A stretch of DNA of 64,000 bases, taken from positions 110,479 to 174,478 of the forward strand of contig NZ_FOQG01000004.1 of the NCBI RefSeq assembly GCF_900113685.1, written 5' to 3'. Under the pieces are notes generated by a model. The model did no database searches. It was not told the origin of the DNA and was given only the letters and a program-made list of their open reading frames with translations. Positions within the stretch are counted from its first letter, which is position 1, and each line of letters begins with the position of its first letter. The stretch comes from Nocardioides psychrotolerans. GTDB taxonomy: Bacteria > Actinomycetota > Actinomycetes > Propionibacteriales > Nocardioidaceae. The translations under genes and the position numbers were made by a program. Below are positions 42,020 to 53,503 of this stretch, in pieces.

Positions 42020-43098
42020 CGACCACCGTGACCCGCACCCACCAGTGGCGTGGCGTGATCGAGGAGTACCGCCCGCTGCTCGACATCCCCGAGGGCACGC
42101 CCGCCGTCACGTTGCGGGAGGGCGGGACGCCGTTGGTCTTCTCCGAGTGGCTCTCCGGCCTGACCGGGGCCGAGGTCTGGCTCAAGGTTGAGGGCAACAA
42201 CCCCACCGGTTCCTTCAAGGACCGTGGCATGACGACCGCGATCTCGGTCGCCAAGGCCGATGGTGCCGAGGCAGTCGTCTGCGCCTCGACGGGCAACACG
42301 TCGGCCGCCATGGCCGCCTACGCCGCCAAGGCCGGCCTCAAGCCGCTCGTGCTCGTCCCCGAGGGCAAGATCGCCGCCGGCAAGATGGCCCAGGCGATCC
42401 TGCACGGCGCCCAGGTGATCATGGTGCGCGGCAACTTCGACCACTGCCTCACCCTGGCCCGCCAGCTCGCCTGGGACTACCCCGTGGCCCTGGTCAACTC
42501 GGTCAACCCGATGCGGCTCGAGGGCCAGAAGACCGCCGCCTTCGAGATTGCCGACTTCCTCGGAGACGCCCCCGACTACCACCTGCTGCCGGTCGGCAAC
42601 GCCGGCAACATCGCGGCCTACTGGCTCGGCTACACGCAGTACCACTCTCTCGGTGTGACCACCCGGACACCGGTCATGCGCGGCTTCCAGGCCGAGGGCG
42701 CCTCGCCCCTCGTGACCGGCGAGCCGTTCCCCGACCCGGAGACGAAGGCCACCGCGATCCGCATCGGCAACCCCGCCTCGTGGAAGCTCGCCGAGGCGGC
42801 CCGCAACGAGTCGGGCGGGCGTTTCGCGGCCGTCAGCGACAACCAGATCCTCTCGGCGCAGCGTGAGCTGGCGTCCCGTGACGGTGTCTTCGTGGAGCCG
42901 GCCTCTGCCGCCGGCATCGCGGGGATCCTCCAGGAGCTGGCCGCCGGCGAGTCCTACGCCGGCTCGACCGTGGCGATCACGGTCACCGGCCACGGGCTCA
43001 AGGACATCGCCACCGCACTCGAGGGCGTGGGTGCGCTCGTCGACACGGTGATCGACGCCGACGTGACCGCTGCGGCGCAGGCCGCCGGTCTGGCCTGA
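42016..43098 (+). CDS. thrC: threonine synthase
   Basis: 360 residues from ATG at 42016, overlapping hom by 4 bp. Fold-type II PLP enzyme: PLP Lys in [12 protein letters not shown] (about residue 69), [20 protein letters not shown], and the phosphate-binding [15 protein letters not shown]. It converts O-phosphohomoserine to threonine. The short length without the long N-terminal domain fits the actinobacterial type. thrB follows 10 bp later. Confidence 0.97.
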   Translation: MTTTVTRTHQWRGVIEEYRPLLDIPEGTPAVTLREGGTPLVFSEWLSGLTGAEVWLKVEGNNPTGSFKDRGMTTAISVAKADGAEAVVCASTGNTSAAMAAYAAKAGLKPLVLVPEGKIAAGKMAQAILHGAQVIMVRGNFDHCLTLARQLAWDYPVALVNSVNPMRLEGQKTAAFEIADFLGDAPDYHLLPVGNAGNIAAYWLGYTQYHSLGVTTRTPVMRGFQAEGASPLVTGEPFPDPETKATAIRIGNPASWKLAEAARNESGGRFAAVSDNQILSAQRELASRDGVFVEPASAAGIAGILQELAAGESYAGSTVAITVTGHGLKDIATALEGVGALVDTVIDADVTAAAQAAGLA

Positions 43099-43108
43099 GG
43101 GCGCGACC

Positions 43109-44017
43109 GTGGTGACGTTCGTGGAGGGACCCGTGCGCGTCTCGGTGCCCGCGACCTCGGCCAACCTGGGGCCGGGCTTCGACTCGCTCGGCCTCGCGCT
43201 CGACCTGCGTGACCACCTCGAGGGCGAGGTCGTCGCGGAAGGGCTGGTCGTGGAGGTGACCGGGGCCGGTTCTGGCGCCGTACCCCTCGACGAGACACAC
43301 CTCGTCGTCCGCTCCATGCGTGCCGCGTTCGACCTCCTGGGTGGGCAACCTGCGGGCCTGCGCCTCTCGTGCACCAACGTCGTGCCCCACGCACGTGGGC
43401 TCGGCTCCTCGTCGGCAGCCATCGTCGGAGGCGTGTTCCTGGCCCGGTCGCTCGTCGCCGGGGGAGCGCTGCTCCTCGACGACGAGGCGCTCTTCCGTCT
43501 GGCCGCGGACCTGGAGGGCCACCCCGACAACGTGGCTCCGGCGATGCGCGGCGGCTTCGTGATCTCCGGCCACCAAGGCGACGCGTTCTACGCCGTCGAC
43601 TCCTCGGTCGACCCCCGCGTGAGCGCCGTCGTGTTCATCGCGCCGACCCCGGTCTCGACCGAGGTGGCCCGCGGTCTCCTGCCCGCGCAGGTGCCCCACG
43701 CCGAGGCGGCCGCCGACGCCGGACGTACGGCGCTCCTCGTCGCCGCGCTGGCCGGTCGTCCCGAGCACCTGTGGCTGGCCACGCGCGACTACCTCCACCA
43801 GGACTACCGCCGCCCGGCCATGCCCGATTCTCTTGAGCTCGTCGACCGGTTGCGTGCCGACGGAGTCGCAGCGGTGATCTCCGGGGCCGGTCCCACGGTG
43901 CTCGCGTTCAGCGACGGGGTGGCCAGCTCCGGCACCGAGGAGCTCCTCGGGCGAGCGCCCCAGGGCTGGCAGGTGCTGGCGCTCGCGATCGACAGCGACG
44001 GCGTACGACTCGCCTGA
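43109..44017 (+). CDS. thrB: homoserine kinase
   Basis: 302 residues from GTG at 43109 (GTG GTG). GHMP kinase: motif 1 VPATSANLGPGFDSLGLALD (about residues 11-30), motif 2 VPHARGLGSSSAAIVGG (ATP binding) and motif 3 VISGAGPTVLAF near the C-terminus. It phosphorylates homoserine, supplying the substrate of threonine synthase just upstream. Last gene of the lysA-hom-thrC-thrB cluster; rho has its own leader. Confidence 0.97.
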   Translation: MVTFVEGPVRVSVPATSANLGPGFDSLGLALDLRDHLEGEVVAEGLVVEVTGAGSGAVPLDETHLVVRSMRAAFDLLGGQPAGLRLSCTNVVPHARGLGSSSAAIVGGVFLARSLVAGGALLLDDEALFRLAADLEGHPDNVAPAMRGGFVISGHQGDAFYAVDSSVDPRVSAVVFIAPTPVSTEVARGLLPAQVPHAEAAADAGRTALLVAALAGRPEHLWLATRDYLHQDYRRPAMPDSLELVDRLRADGVAAVISGAGPTVLAFSDGVASSGTEELLGRAPQGWQVLALAIDSDGVRLA

Positions 44018-44047
44018 GCGAACCCGCCGCTGAGGCCGCCGGCGCAG

Positions 44048-44266
44048 TGATACATTGACCGCGCGTCAGCCCCTCGACGCAGTTCCTTCGTGTGACCACG
44101 GCCCGTCAGGGCAGTCGATCCGCGAGGAGCACCCACCCTTCCTTGGCTCGTGCGGAGCATCCGCACGACCCGTCGGCCTCCTGCGTGAGCGACGTCGAGG
44201 CAGGGCCCCTGACATGTAGCCGTGGGTGATCACACCAGTGCGGCACTGACGTGGGAAGGACCTCAC
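44048..44266 (+). promoter_or_regulatory. rho promoter and long 5' leader
   Basis: TGATACATT at 44048-44056 is a plausible extended -10 (TGn plus TACATT), 30 bp after thrB. It would leave a leader of about 200 nt before the rho start, with GC-rich potential stems and GGAAGGACC just before the GTG. Rho genes are often autoregulated through leaders; here this is inferred from length only. Confidence 0.45.
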
Positions 44267-46165
<1,899 letters not shown>

Positions 46166-46214
46166 GGTCGGCCGGGGCTAGGCTGACCGCACAATCACCA
46201 GGGAGAGGGACGAC

Positions 46215-46598
46215 GTGGCACGCATCGTGGTCGCTGATGACGACGTGGACATCCGGGAGCTCGTGGAGTTCAAGCTGTCGATGCTCGGGCACGAGATCGT
46301 CGCCGTCGGCGACGGCGCCGCGGCGGTCGAGGCCTGCCAGGCACAGCGTCCCGACCTGGCGGTGCTGGACGTGATGATGCCCGGCACGTCAGGACTCGAC
46401 GCGATCCGGTTGATCCGGGCCGATCCCGCCCTGGTCGACCTGCCCGTGATCCTGCTGACGGCCCGGGCCCAGGAGTCCGACGTCGAGACCGGCTTCGACT
46501 CCGGCGCCGACGACTACATCACGAAGCCGTTCAGCCCCCGCGAGCTCGCCTCGCGGGTCGAGGCCCTGCTCGCGCGGGCCCAGGGCGGCGTCTCCTAG
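46215..46598 (+). CDS. single-domain response regulator
   Basis: 127 residues from GTG at 46215 (GGGAGAGGG upstream). A CheY-like receiver only: acidic pocket VADDDVD (residues 6-12), phosphoacceptor Asp52 in VLDVMMPG, Thr82 and Lys104 in YITKPFSP. No output domain, so it would act by protein contact or relay. A histidine kinase gene lies 151 bp downstream on the same strand and is the likely partner. Confidence 0.9.
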   Translation: MARIVVADDDVDIRELVEFKLSMLGHEIVAVGDGAAAVEACQAQRPDLAVLDVMMPGTSGLDAIRLIRADPALVDLPVILLTARAQESDVETGFDSGADDYITKPFSPRELASRVEALLARAQGGVS

Positions 46599-46607
46599 CG
46601 GGGCATC

Positions 46608-46651
46608 TCCCCCGGAGGGGGCCAGGCTTCCCGGTCCGGGCCTCCCGGACC
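46608..46651 (+). terminator. possible terminator between response regulator and kinase
   Basis: Two GC hairpins in a row: CCCC-CGGA-GGGG (46608-46620) and GGTCCGGG-CCT-CCCGGACC (46633-46651). No T-tract. Confidence 0.4.
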
Positions 46652-46749
46652 ACCTACCGGACCACCCGAGGCGTTGTCCCACGAGGCACCCGGGTCAACG
46701 AGTACCGTTGAACCCTGGCGGTGGGGGCCGCTTGTCGTGAGGGGGGACC

Positions 46750-48387
46750 GTGGTCGCAGCAGTGCGCAGTACGTCGACTCCCCAGCCGACCCCGCGGCAG
46801 GGAAAGCCCCCGAAGGTCGAGCGTGGCCGACCGGTCGCGCGGCTCGTCGGACCAGTGTTCTTCCGTGTCGGCATGCTGGTCGCGGCCATGGCTGCGGTCT
46901 GCGTGATCGGGGTGGTCCTCTCGGTCCGTTCCGTGGCACACCTGACGGACGACGTCGAGCGCTCGGCCGATGCCAACGCCGCCGTGTTCCTGGACGTCAC
47001 CGAGATGGATGCTGCCGTGGGGGCCTGGGGGCAGAGCGGCCAGGCGTCGACCCGCGACGACTACACGCAGGCCTTCCGGCGGCTGCCGGCCGACCAGGAG
47101 CTTGTCCGCCGCCTGACGAGCGGTGACGCCGAGCTCGACCTCCTGGTCACCCGGTTGGAGGACTCCGTGCAGGCCTGGGTCGACGGCTACGCGGCCCCCC
47201 GCATCATCGCCGAGGGCGGCGCCGGCTCCTTCGCGCCCCAGCGCTTCCGGGTAGGACGCGATCTCTTCTCCGAAGTAACCTCCGCGCACGCCGAGACCGA
47301 GCGGGCTTTCGACTCCCGCACCCGTGACGCCCACCAGGAGGCGGCCGTCCGTCTGCGCGGCACGATCGGCGGGGTCCTCCTGCTGGCGATCGCGGCCTGG
47401 GTCGTCATCGGACGATCTCGTCGGCGCCTGCTCGCGGAGCTCTCCGAACCGCTGCTGGCCATGGAGGCGGCGGTGCAGAAGATGACCAAGACCGACCTGG
47501 ACGCACGCGCCCCGGCAGGGGGACCGAAGGAGGTCCGGGCCGTCGCGATCGCGCTCAACGACTACGCCGACGCACAGAGCCGGGCCCGCGCGGTCGAGGG
47601 CCGCATCCAGAACGAGCTACGCGTCCTCGACACCGCCAAGGACGACTTCGTGTCCAACGTGTCGCACGAGCTGCGCACGCCCCTGACCACGATCAGCGGC
47701 TACCTCGAGATGGTCGCCGAGGAGTTCGAGGACCGCATCGAGCCGCGCCACGAGCGGATGCTCGAGGCCACCCGGCGCAACGTGACCCGGCTCAAGACGC
47801 TCATCGACGACCTGCTCGCGCTGTCCAAGGCCGAGAGCCGGGCGACCGACCTCGAGGCCTCCGACGTCATCTCGATGGTCCGCGACGCCGTGACCGACGT
47901 GCGGATCACCGGGGCCCGCCGCGGCATCCGGATCGACGTCGTGGCCCCCGACCAGCCCATGCTGGTGCTCTCGGACCGCGCGATGCTCCAGCGCGCGCTG
48001 CTCAACGTGCTCTCGAACGCGGTGAAGTTCAGCCACGACGACGGCGTGATCGAGGTCGTCGTCGGCCGGCACCTCGACGAGCAAGTGGAAATCATGGTCC
48101 GTGACCACGGCATCGGCATCCCGCGCGCGGAGCTGGACCGGCTCGGCACACGGTTCTTCCGCGCCTCCAACGCCGTGACCAACGAGATCGCCGGCACCGG
48201 TCTGGGCCTGCGCATCGTGCAGACGATCATCGACAAGCACGCCGGCGACGTCATGATCGAGTCGACCGAGGGGGAGGGCACCGCGGTGTTCGTCCGCCTC
48301 CGGCTGCACGGCCCGACCCTGATCGTCGGAACCGAGCCCGGGTCGGCGCCGGTCTCGGCCCACCCTCTGACCGCAGCGGGGAATTAG
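46750..48387 (+). CDS. membrane sensor histidine kinase
   Basis: 545 residues from GTG at 46750. TM1 about residues 37-58, extracytoplasmic sensor of about 140 residues, TM2 about 200-222 (GTIGGVLLLAIAAWVVIG), HAMP to about 275, HisKA with the phospho-His in VSHELRTPLTTISGYL near residue 306, and HATPase with N box LLNVLSNAVKFSHDD, G1 DHGIGIP and G2 GTGLGLRIV. The sensor resembles a CHASE3-like helical bundle; the ligand is unknown. It probably phosphorylates the single-domain regulator upstream. Confidence 0.92.
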   Translation: MVAAVRSTSTPQPTPRQGKPPKVERGRPVARLVGPVFFRVGMLVAAMAAVCVIGVVLSVRSVAHLTDDVERSADANAAVFLDVTEMDAAVGAWGQSGQASTRDDYTQAFRRLPADQELVRRLTSGDAELDLLVTRLEDSVQAWVDGYAAPRIIAEGGAGSFAPQRFRVGRDLFSEVTSAHAETERAFDSRTRDAHQEAAVRLRGTIGGVLLLAIAAWVVIGRSRRRLLAELSEPLLAMEAAVQKMTKTDLDARAPAGGPKEVRAVAIALNDYADAQSRARAVEGRIQNELRVLDTAKDDFVSNVSHELRTPLTTISGYLEMVAEEFEDRIEPRHERMLEATRRNVTRLKTLIDDLLALSKAESRATDLEASDVISMVRDAVTDVRITGARRGIRIDVVAPDQPMLVLSDRAMLQRALLNVLSNAVKFSHDDGVIEVVVGRHLDEQVEIMVRDHGIGIPRAELDRLGTRFFRASNAVTNEIAGTGLGLRIVQTIIDKHAGDVMIESTEGEGTAVFVRLRLHGPTLIVGTEPGSAPVSAHPLTAAGN

Positions 48388-48498
48388 GCAGCCCGCGGCG
48401 AGGTTCTCTATCATTGGCAGTTGGTTCCGGTTCACGCTCCCGCAATCAGTGGGGACGACCCGGCGGCCCTCCCAGCAATGGGAACAGAGAGGACAGCC

Positions 48499-48759
48499 AT
48501 GAAGAAGGACATCCACCCTGACTACGTCGTCACCGACGTGACCTGCACCTGCGGCGCGCAGTTCACCACGCGCAGCACCTCGAAGGGCGGCTCCATCCGC
48601 ACCGACGTCTGCTCGCAGTGCCACCCGTTCTACACCGGCAAGCAGAAGATCCTCGACACCGGCGGCCGCGTTGCCCGCTTCCAGGCTCGCTACGCCAAGA
48701 AGGCCGCTGCCCCGGCCGAGGCCGACGCCGACGCCAACGCCAACGCCGACGCCAAGTAG
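48499..48759 (+). CDS. rpmE: 50S ribosomal protein L31
   Basis: 86 residues from ATG at 48499 with GAGAGGA upstream. The L31 pattern [26 protein letters not shown]... [15 protein letters not shown] carries the Cys set CxC...CxxC, i.e. the zinc-binding form rather than the zinc-independent paralogue. The C-terminal tail [12 protein letters not shown] is coded by six near-identical hexamers (48721-48756) and is longer than in many homologues. Confidence 0.97.
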   Translation: MKKDIHPDYVVTDVTCTCGAQFTTRSTSKGGSIRTDVCSQCHPFYTGKQKILDTGGRVARFQARYAKKAAAPAEADADANANADAK

Positions 48760-48857
48760 CAACCTCCGAGCGCCGACCCGCTGCCTCCATGCAGTGGGTC
48801 GGCGCTCGTGATTTGTTCGCACCGACCCCACGCATCGCGACCACCACAGGAGTCCTC

Positions 48858-49931
48858 ATGTTCGAGGCCGTCGAGGGATACCTCGCCGAGCACGGCGAGC
48901 TCGAGACCCGACTGGGCACTCCTGAGACGCACGCCGACGCCCGCCTCGCGAAGCGCCTCAACCAGCGCTACTCCGAGCTCAGCGCCATCATCACCGCCTG
49001 GCGCGAGTGGCAGGCCTACGACGGCGACATCGAGGCGGCGCGGGAGCTCGCGACCGAGGATCCCACCTTCGCCGGGGAGGTCGACGCGCTGGTGGCGGGT
49101 CGGGTCCAGGCAGAGGAACGCGTGCGCTACCTGCTCATCCCGCGCGATCCTGCCGACGACAAGGACACGTTGCTGGAGATCAAGTCCGGGGAGGGGGGCG
49201 AGGAGTCGGCCCTCTTCGCCGGCGACCTGCTCCGGATGTACATCCGCTACGCCGACGCGCGGGGCTGGCGCACCGAGCTGATCGACGCCACCGAGTCCGA
49301 CCTCGGTGGCTACAAGTCGGCGACGGTCGCGGTGAAGGCCAAGGGCACTCCCGCGCCGGGCGAGGGCCCGTTCGCCCAGCTCAAGTTCGAGGGTGGCGTC
49401 CACCGAGTCCAGCGGGTGCCCGTCACCGAGTCTCAGGGGCGGGTCCACACCAGCGCCGCAGGCGTCCTGGTCCTCCCCGAGGCCGAGCAGATCGACGTCA
49501 CGGTGGACGACAGCGACCTGCGCATCGACGTGTACCGCAGCAGCGGGCCGGGCGGCCAGAGCGTCAACACGACCGACTCCGCGGTGCGCATCACGCACGT
49601 CCCGACGGGCATCGTGGCCAGCTGCCAGAACGAGAAGAGCCAGCTGCAGAACAAGGAGCAGGCGATGCGCATCCTGCGTGCTCGCCTCCTCGCCGCCGCG
49701 CAGGAGGAGGCCGACGCCGAGGCCAGCGAGGTGCGGCGCAGCCAGATCCGCACCGTCGACCGGTCGGAGCGGATCCGCACCTACAACTACCCCGAGAACC
49801 GGATCTCCGACCACCGCACCGGCTACAAGGCCTACAACCTCGACCAGGTGCTCGACGGTGACCTCCAGCCGGTCCTGGACTCCTGCATCCAGGCCGACCT
49901 CGACTCCCGCCTCGCGGCGCTCGAGGACTGA
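48858..49931 (+). CDS. prfA: peptide chain release factor 1
   Basis: 357 residues from ATG at 48858 (AGGAG upstream). Class-1 release factor: stop-codon recognition PVT of the RF1 PxT type in [16 protein letters not shown], the GGQ motif in [21 protein letters not shown] and the RF1 C-terminal domain. It reads UAA and UAG. Its Gln is the substrate of PrmC, encoded next with a TGATG overlap. Confidence 0.97.
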   Translation: MFEAVEGYLAEHGELETRLGTPETHADARLAKRLNQRYSELSAIITAWREWQAYDGDIEAARELATEDPTFAGEVDALVAGRVQAEERVRYLLIPRDPADDKDTLLEIKSGEGGEESALFAGDLLRMYIRYADARGWRTELIDATESDLGGYKSATVAVKAKGTPAPGEGPFAQLKFEGGVHRVQRVPVTESQGRVHTSAAGVLVLPEAEQIDVTVDDSDLRIDVYRSSGPGGQSVNTTDSAVRITHVPTGIVASCQNEKSQLQNKEQAMRILRARLLAAAQEEADAEASEVRRSQIRTVDRSERIRTYNYPENRISDHRTGYKAYNLDQVLDGDLQPVLDSCIQADLDSRLAALED

Positions 49932-50773
49932 TGGAGGACCGTCGTCGGCTGCTGACGGCCGCGACCGCCCAGCTCCGCGCCGCGGGGGTGGCCAGCCCCG
50001 AGCACGACGCGGCCGAGCTGCTGGCGCACGTCCTCGGCACCGAGCGCTCACGGCTCGTCCTGGTCGACCAGGTCGCCCCCTCCGTCGCCGAGTCGTACGC
50101 CGCGCTGGTGGCGCGGCGCTCGGCCCGCGAGCCGCTGCAGCACCTGACCGGCGTCGCCTGGTTCCGCCATGTGGAGCTCCGTGTCGGGCCAGGGGTGTTC
50201 GTGCCGCGGCCCGAGACCGAGCTGCTGGCCGGCTGGGCGATCGAGCAGGCCAGGACCCTCGACGATCCCGTGGTCCTCGACCTCTGCACGGGGTCGGGGG
50301 CGATCGCCAAGGCGATCGCCGACGAGGTGCCCGCAGCCCGGGTGCACGCCGTGGAGCTGGACGAGCAGGCCCATGTCTGGGCGGAGCGCAACCTCGCCGG
50401 CACCGGGGTGGAGCTGCGCCTCGGAGACCTCGCTACGGCCTTCGACGACCTTGCCGGCCAGGTTGACGTGATCGCCTGCAACCCGCCCTACATCCCGCTC
50501 GATGCCTGGGAGTCCGTGGCGCTCGAGGTCCGCGACCACGACCCGCACCTCGCCCTGTTCTCCGGGGACGACGGACTCGACGCGATCCGGGTCCTCGAGA
50601 AGCGGGCTGCGCTGCTTCTGCGCCCCGGCGGGGTCGTCGGTGCTGAGCACGCCGACGCCCAGGGGGAGTCCGTGCCCGCGGTGTTCACGCGGACCGAACG
50701 CTGGACCGACGTACGAGATCATCGCGATCTGGCCGGGCGAGCGCGCTTCGTGACGGCACGACTGGCACGATGA
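49931..50773 (+). CDS. prmC: release factor glutamine methyltransferase
   Basis: 280 residues from ATG at 49931. N-terminal helical domain (ARRSAREPLQHLTGVAWF), SAM-binding VLDLCTGSGAIAKAIA and the diagnostic NPPYIP motif. It methylates the GGQ glutamine of release factors. The prfA-prmC coupling is universal. Confidence 0.96.
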   Translation: MEDRRRLLTAATAQLRAAGVASPEHDAAELLAHVLGTERSRLVLVDQVAPSVAESYAALVARRSAREPLQHLTGVAWFRHVELRVGPGVFVPRPETELLAGWAIEQARTLDDPVVLDLCTGSGAIAKAIADEVPAARVHAVELDEQAHVWAERNLAGTGVELRLGDLATAFDDLAGQVDVIACNPPYIPLDAWESVALEVRDHDPHLALFSGDDGLDAIRVLEKRAALLLRPGGVVGAEHADAQGESVPAVFTRTERWTDVRDHRDLAGRARFVTARLAR

Positions 50774-50777
50774 GGCC

Positions 50778-51437
50778 GTGAGCGAGCGATACGCGACCGA
50801 GAGTCCCGACGAGCTGGAGTCCGCGATCGAGGCGGCGAGCCTGGCGGTCCAACGTGGGCTGCTGATCGTCCTCCCGACCGACACCGTCTACGGCATCGGT
50901 GCCGATGCCTTCGAGCCCGATGCTGTCGCGTCGCTCCTCGAGGCCAAGGGGCGAGGCCGCGACATGCCGCCTCCGGTGCTGGTGAGCTCGGCGACCACGA
51001 TCGACGCACTAGCGGTCAAGGTGCCCGGCTACGCCCGAGCGCTGATCGAGGCCTTCTGGCCCGGCCCGCTGACCCTGGTGTGCCACCAGCAGCAGTCGTT
51101 GCAGTGGGACCTCGGCGACACCCGTGGCACGGTTGCGATCCGCATGCCCGATCACCCGATCACCCTGGAGATCCTCGAGCGCACCGGTCCGCTGGCGGTC
51201 AGCTCCGCCAATCGCACCGGGATGCCGGCCGCGACCGACGCCGACCAGGCAGCCGACATGCTCGGCGACTCGGTCGCGGTGATCGTCGACGCGGGGGAGT
51301 CTCCGGGAGGTCAGGCCTCCACGATCGTCGACGTCACCGGCAGCCAGGGTCGCATCCTGCGCCGCGGCGCCCTGTCCCTGGAGGAGCTCAACGAGGTCCT
51401 CGAGCCGCTCGGAGCGACCCTGACCGACGAAGGCTGA
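50778..51437 (+). CDS. L-threonylcarbamoyladenylate synthase (Sua5/YwlC family)
   Basis: 219 residues from GTG at 50778. YrdC fold: PTDTVYGIGADAF, LEAKGRGRDMPPPVLV, WPGPLTLVC, IRMPDHPITLEIL, and SSANRTGMPAATDADQA. It makes threonylcarbamoyl-AMP from threonine, bicarbonate and ATP for the t6A37 modification of ANN-decoding tRNAs. The short length without a Sua5 C-terminal domain is the TsaC type. It follows prmC by 4 bp, a standard actinobacterial order. Confidence 0.93.
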   Translation: MSERYATESPDELESAIEAASLAVQRGLLIVLPTDTVYGIGADAFEPDAVASLLEAKGRGRDMPPPVLVSSATTIDALAVKVPGYARALIEAFWPGPLTLVCHQQQSLQWDLGDTRGTVAIRMPDHPITLEILERTGPLAVSSANRTGMPAATDADQAADMLGDSVAVIVDAGESPGGQASTIVDVTGSQGRILRRGALSLEELNEVLEPLGATLTDEG

Positions 51438-51504
51438 GGGCGCACCATGCGCGGAGCCCGGGGATGAGTGACAGCGATGAGGGACCCGCGATGAGGGCCG
51501 GAGC

Positions 51505-52680
51505 ATGAGGGAGTACCTCCTGGTCTTCCTCGTCGCCGCGTCCGTCACCTACCTCCTGACGGTCGTCGCCCGCGAGATCGCGCTGCGCACCGGAGCGGTC
51601 GCGCCGGTGCGTGACCGCGACGTTCACGCCGAGCCGATCCCCTACCTCGGAGGCATTGCGATGCTCGGGGGACTGGTGGCGGCCTATGTGGTGGCGCGCG
51701 AGCTGCCGTTCCTGTCCAACGGCGGCCCGTTCGTCTTCGAGGACGCGAAGATCGTGCTGATCGCCGGGGCGATGGTCTGCGGCATCGGGGTGCTCGACGA
51801 CATCTTCGACCTCGACGCGCTCACCAAGTTCGGGGGACAGGTCCTGGCGGTCGGGCTGCTGATCTACTCCGGCCTCCAGTTCAACTTCTTCCCCCGCCCC
51901 GACGGCTACCAGCTGGCACTCGACCCGGCCCAGGGAGCCCTGCTGACGCTGGTCGTGGTGGTCGCCACCGTCAACGCGGTCAACTTCGTCGACGGGCTCG
52001 ACGGGCTCGCCGCAGGCGTCGTCGGCATCGGGGCCGCGGCGTTCTTCCTCTTCAGCTATCAGCTGGCCAACCTCAACGGCGCCAGCCTGGCCACCACCGC
52101 GGCCCTGCTCTCGGCGTCCCTGGCGGGGGCTTGCGTTGGGTTCCTGGCCCACAACTTCCACCCGGCGCGGCTGTTCATGGGCGACAGCGGGTCCATGCTG
52201 ATCGGGCTGGTGCTCTCGACCACCGCACTCACCATCACCACCCAGTTCCGCGGCAACGAGCTCACCCAGGGCGCGGACGGCTCGCAGGCGAGCCTGCTGC
52301 CGTTCCTCCTGCCCCTCGCGCTGCCGATCCTGATCCTGATCGTGCCGCTGGTCGACCTCGTCCTCGCCGTCGTACGACGCACGCGGGCCGGTCGCTCCCC
52401 CTTCGCCCCGGACAAGCAGCACCTCCATCACCGGCTCCTGGAGATCGGGCACTCCCACCGCCGCGCGGTGGCCATCATGTGGCTCTGGGCGGCCCTGATC
52501 GCGTTCGGCACGGTGCTCGCCAGCCTCTACACCGGCCCACGGATGTGGGGGTCGCTGGGCGTCATGGCGGCCGTCACGGTGGTGCTCACCTTCGTGCTCC
52601 CGCGATTCGCCAAGCCCCTCTCAGCGGTGCCCCAGGAGGGGCTCCCTGAACCCGATGCGGAGCCCTCCGCGACTTTGTGA
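51505..52680 (+). CDS. wecA: WecA/TagO-family undecaprenyl-phosphate GlcNAc-1-phosphate transferase
   Basis: 391 residues, about eleven membrane helices. MraY/WecA family motifs: PIPYLGGIAMLGG, GVLDDIFDLDALTKFGGQ, NAVNFVDGLDGLAAG, HNFHPARLFMGDSGSMLIG and the cytoplasmic DKQHLHHRLLE. The catalytic Asp residues in LDD and FVDGLDG are present. It loads GlcNAc-1-P (or a related sugar) on undecaprenyl or decaprenyl phosphate, the first step of cell-wall polymer or arabinogalactan-type linkers. Start ATG at 51505. Confidence 0.92.
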   Translation: MREYLLVFLVAASVTYLLTVVAREIALRTGAVAPVRDRDVHAEPIPYLGGIAMLGGLVAAYVVARELPFLSNGGPFVFEDAKIVLIAGAMVCGIGVLDDIFDLDALTKFGGQVLAVGLLIYSGLQFNFFPRPDGYQLALDPAQGALLTLVVVVATVNAVNFVDGLDGLAAGVVGIGAAAFFLFSYQLANLNGASLATTAALLSASLAGACVGFLAHNFHPARLFMGDSGSMLIGLVLSTTALTITTQFRGNELTQGADGSQASLLPFLLPLALPILILIVPLVDLVLAVVRRTRAGRSPFAPDKQHLHHRLLEIGHSHRRAVAIMWLWAALIAFGTVLASLYTGPRMWGSLGVMAAVTVVLTFVLPRFAKPLSAVPQEGLPEPDAEPSATL

Positions 52681-52725
52681 TAGTTTTCACGAGCTCCCCG
52701 AACGACCTCCACAGAACGGCCGCCA

Positions 52726-53187
52726 ATGATGACGACCGAGGCCCCCCGCACCGGACAGGTTGACCGCGACAGCGGTGTCAGCGTGCTCCTGGGTGCGGCC
52801 GCGTCAGCCCTGGTCCTGGGGCTCCTCGCCTCTGTCGTCGGCGCCTTCACGAGCGGCTCGGAGGCCGCCTTGGGCGCCCTGGTCGGCACCGTCCTGGTCG
52901 TCGGGATCCTGGGCTTCGGGTCCTTCGTGGTCAACGTCGTCGCGGGCCTGGTGCCCACGTTGGCGTTGATGGTCGCGATGACGACCTATGTGCTCCAGGT
53001 GGTGCTCATGGGCCTGGTCTTCGCGGTGCTCTCCGGCAGCGACCTTCTCGACACGACGCTCGACCGCGGCTGGCTCGCCGGCGCGGTCATCGGCGGCACC
53101 GCGATCTGGCTCGTGAGCCAGGTCCTGCTGGCCACGCGCCGCCGGATTCCGGTCTACGAGCTGCCCACCGAGGGGGGTGCGCGATGA
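52726..53187 (+). CDS. ATP synthase protein I-like membrane protein
   Basis: 153 residues from ATG ATG at 52726. Four hydrophobic helices (SVLLGAAASALVLGLLASVVGAF, ALGALVGTVLVVGILGF, LALMVAMTTYVLQVVLMGLVFAV, AGAVIGGTAIWLVSQVLLA). It lies in the position of atpI upstream of atpB, where the product helps c-ring assembly. Identity as AtpI is based mainly on position and topology. Confidence 0.7.
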   Translation: MMTTEAPRTGQVDRDSGVSVLLGAAASALVLGLLASVVGAFTSGSEAALGALVGTVLVVGILGFGSFVVNVVAGLVPTLALMVAMTTYVLQVVLMGLVFAVLSGSDLLDTTLDRGWLAGAVIGGTAIWLVSQVLLATRRRIPVYELPTEGGAR

Positions 53188-53217
53188 CCGCCGACGACTG
53201 CTATTGTCCGGTGCGCG

Positions 53218-53469
53218 ATGGCTCAGGAGATTCCCCCCGGGGAGCACGACCACGGACCACGCGGAGATCCTTGGAACGCTTTCGGCTACTTGGTCTCCGG
53301 TGTCCTGCTCTACGGTCTCGCCGGATGGCTCCTCGATCGCTGGCTGGGCACGACCTTCCTGGTAGCGATCGGGATCTTGTCCGGCGCGGCCCTCGGGACA
53401 TATCAGACCTGGGCCCGCTTCCGGATCCCGGACAGCTCCGCCACCACAGCGCAGAAGAAGCAGCAGTAG
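53218..53469 (+). CDS. AtpZ/AtpI-family small membrane protein
   Basis: 83 residues from ATG at 53218. A hydrophilic N-terminus, then two helices (PWNAFGYLVSGVLLYGLAGWLLDRWLGT, FLVAIGILSGAALGTYQTW) typical of the AtpZ family, and a Lys-rich tail. It precedes atpB by 34 bp and probably assists Fo assembly. Confidence 0.85.
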   Translation: MAQEIPPGEHDHGPRGDPWNAFGYLVSGVLLYGLAGWLLDRWLGTTFLVAIGILSGAALGTYQTWARFRIPDSSATTAQKKQQ

Positions 53470-53503
53470 TGCACGAGGACGTAGTGAAGACACAGGAGAC
53501 ACG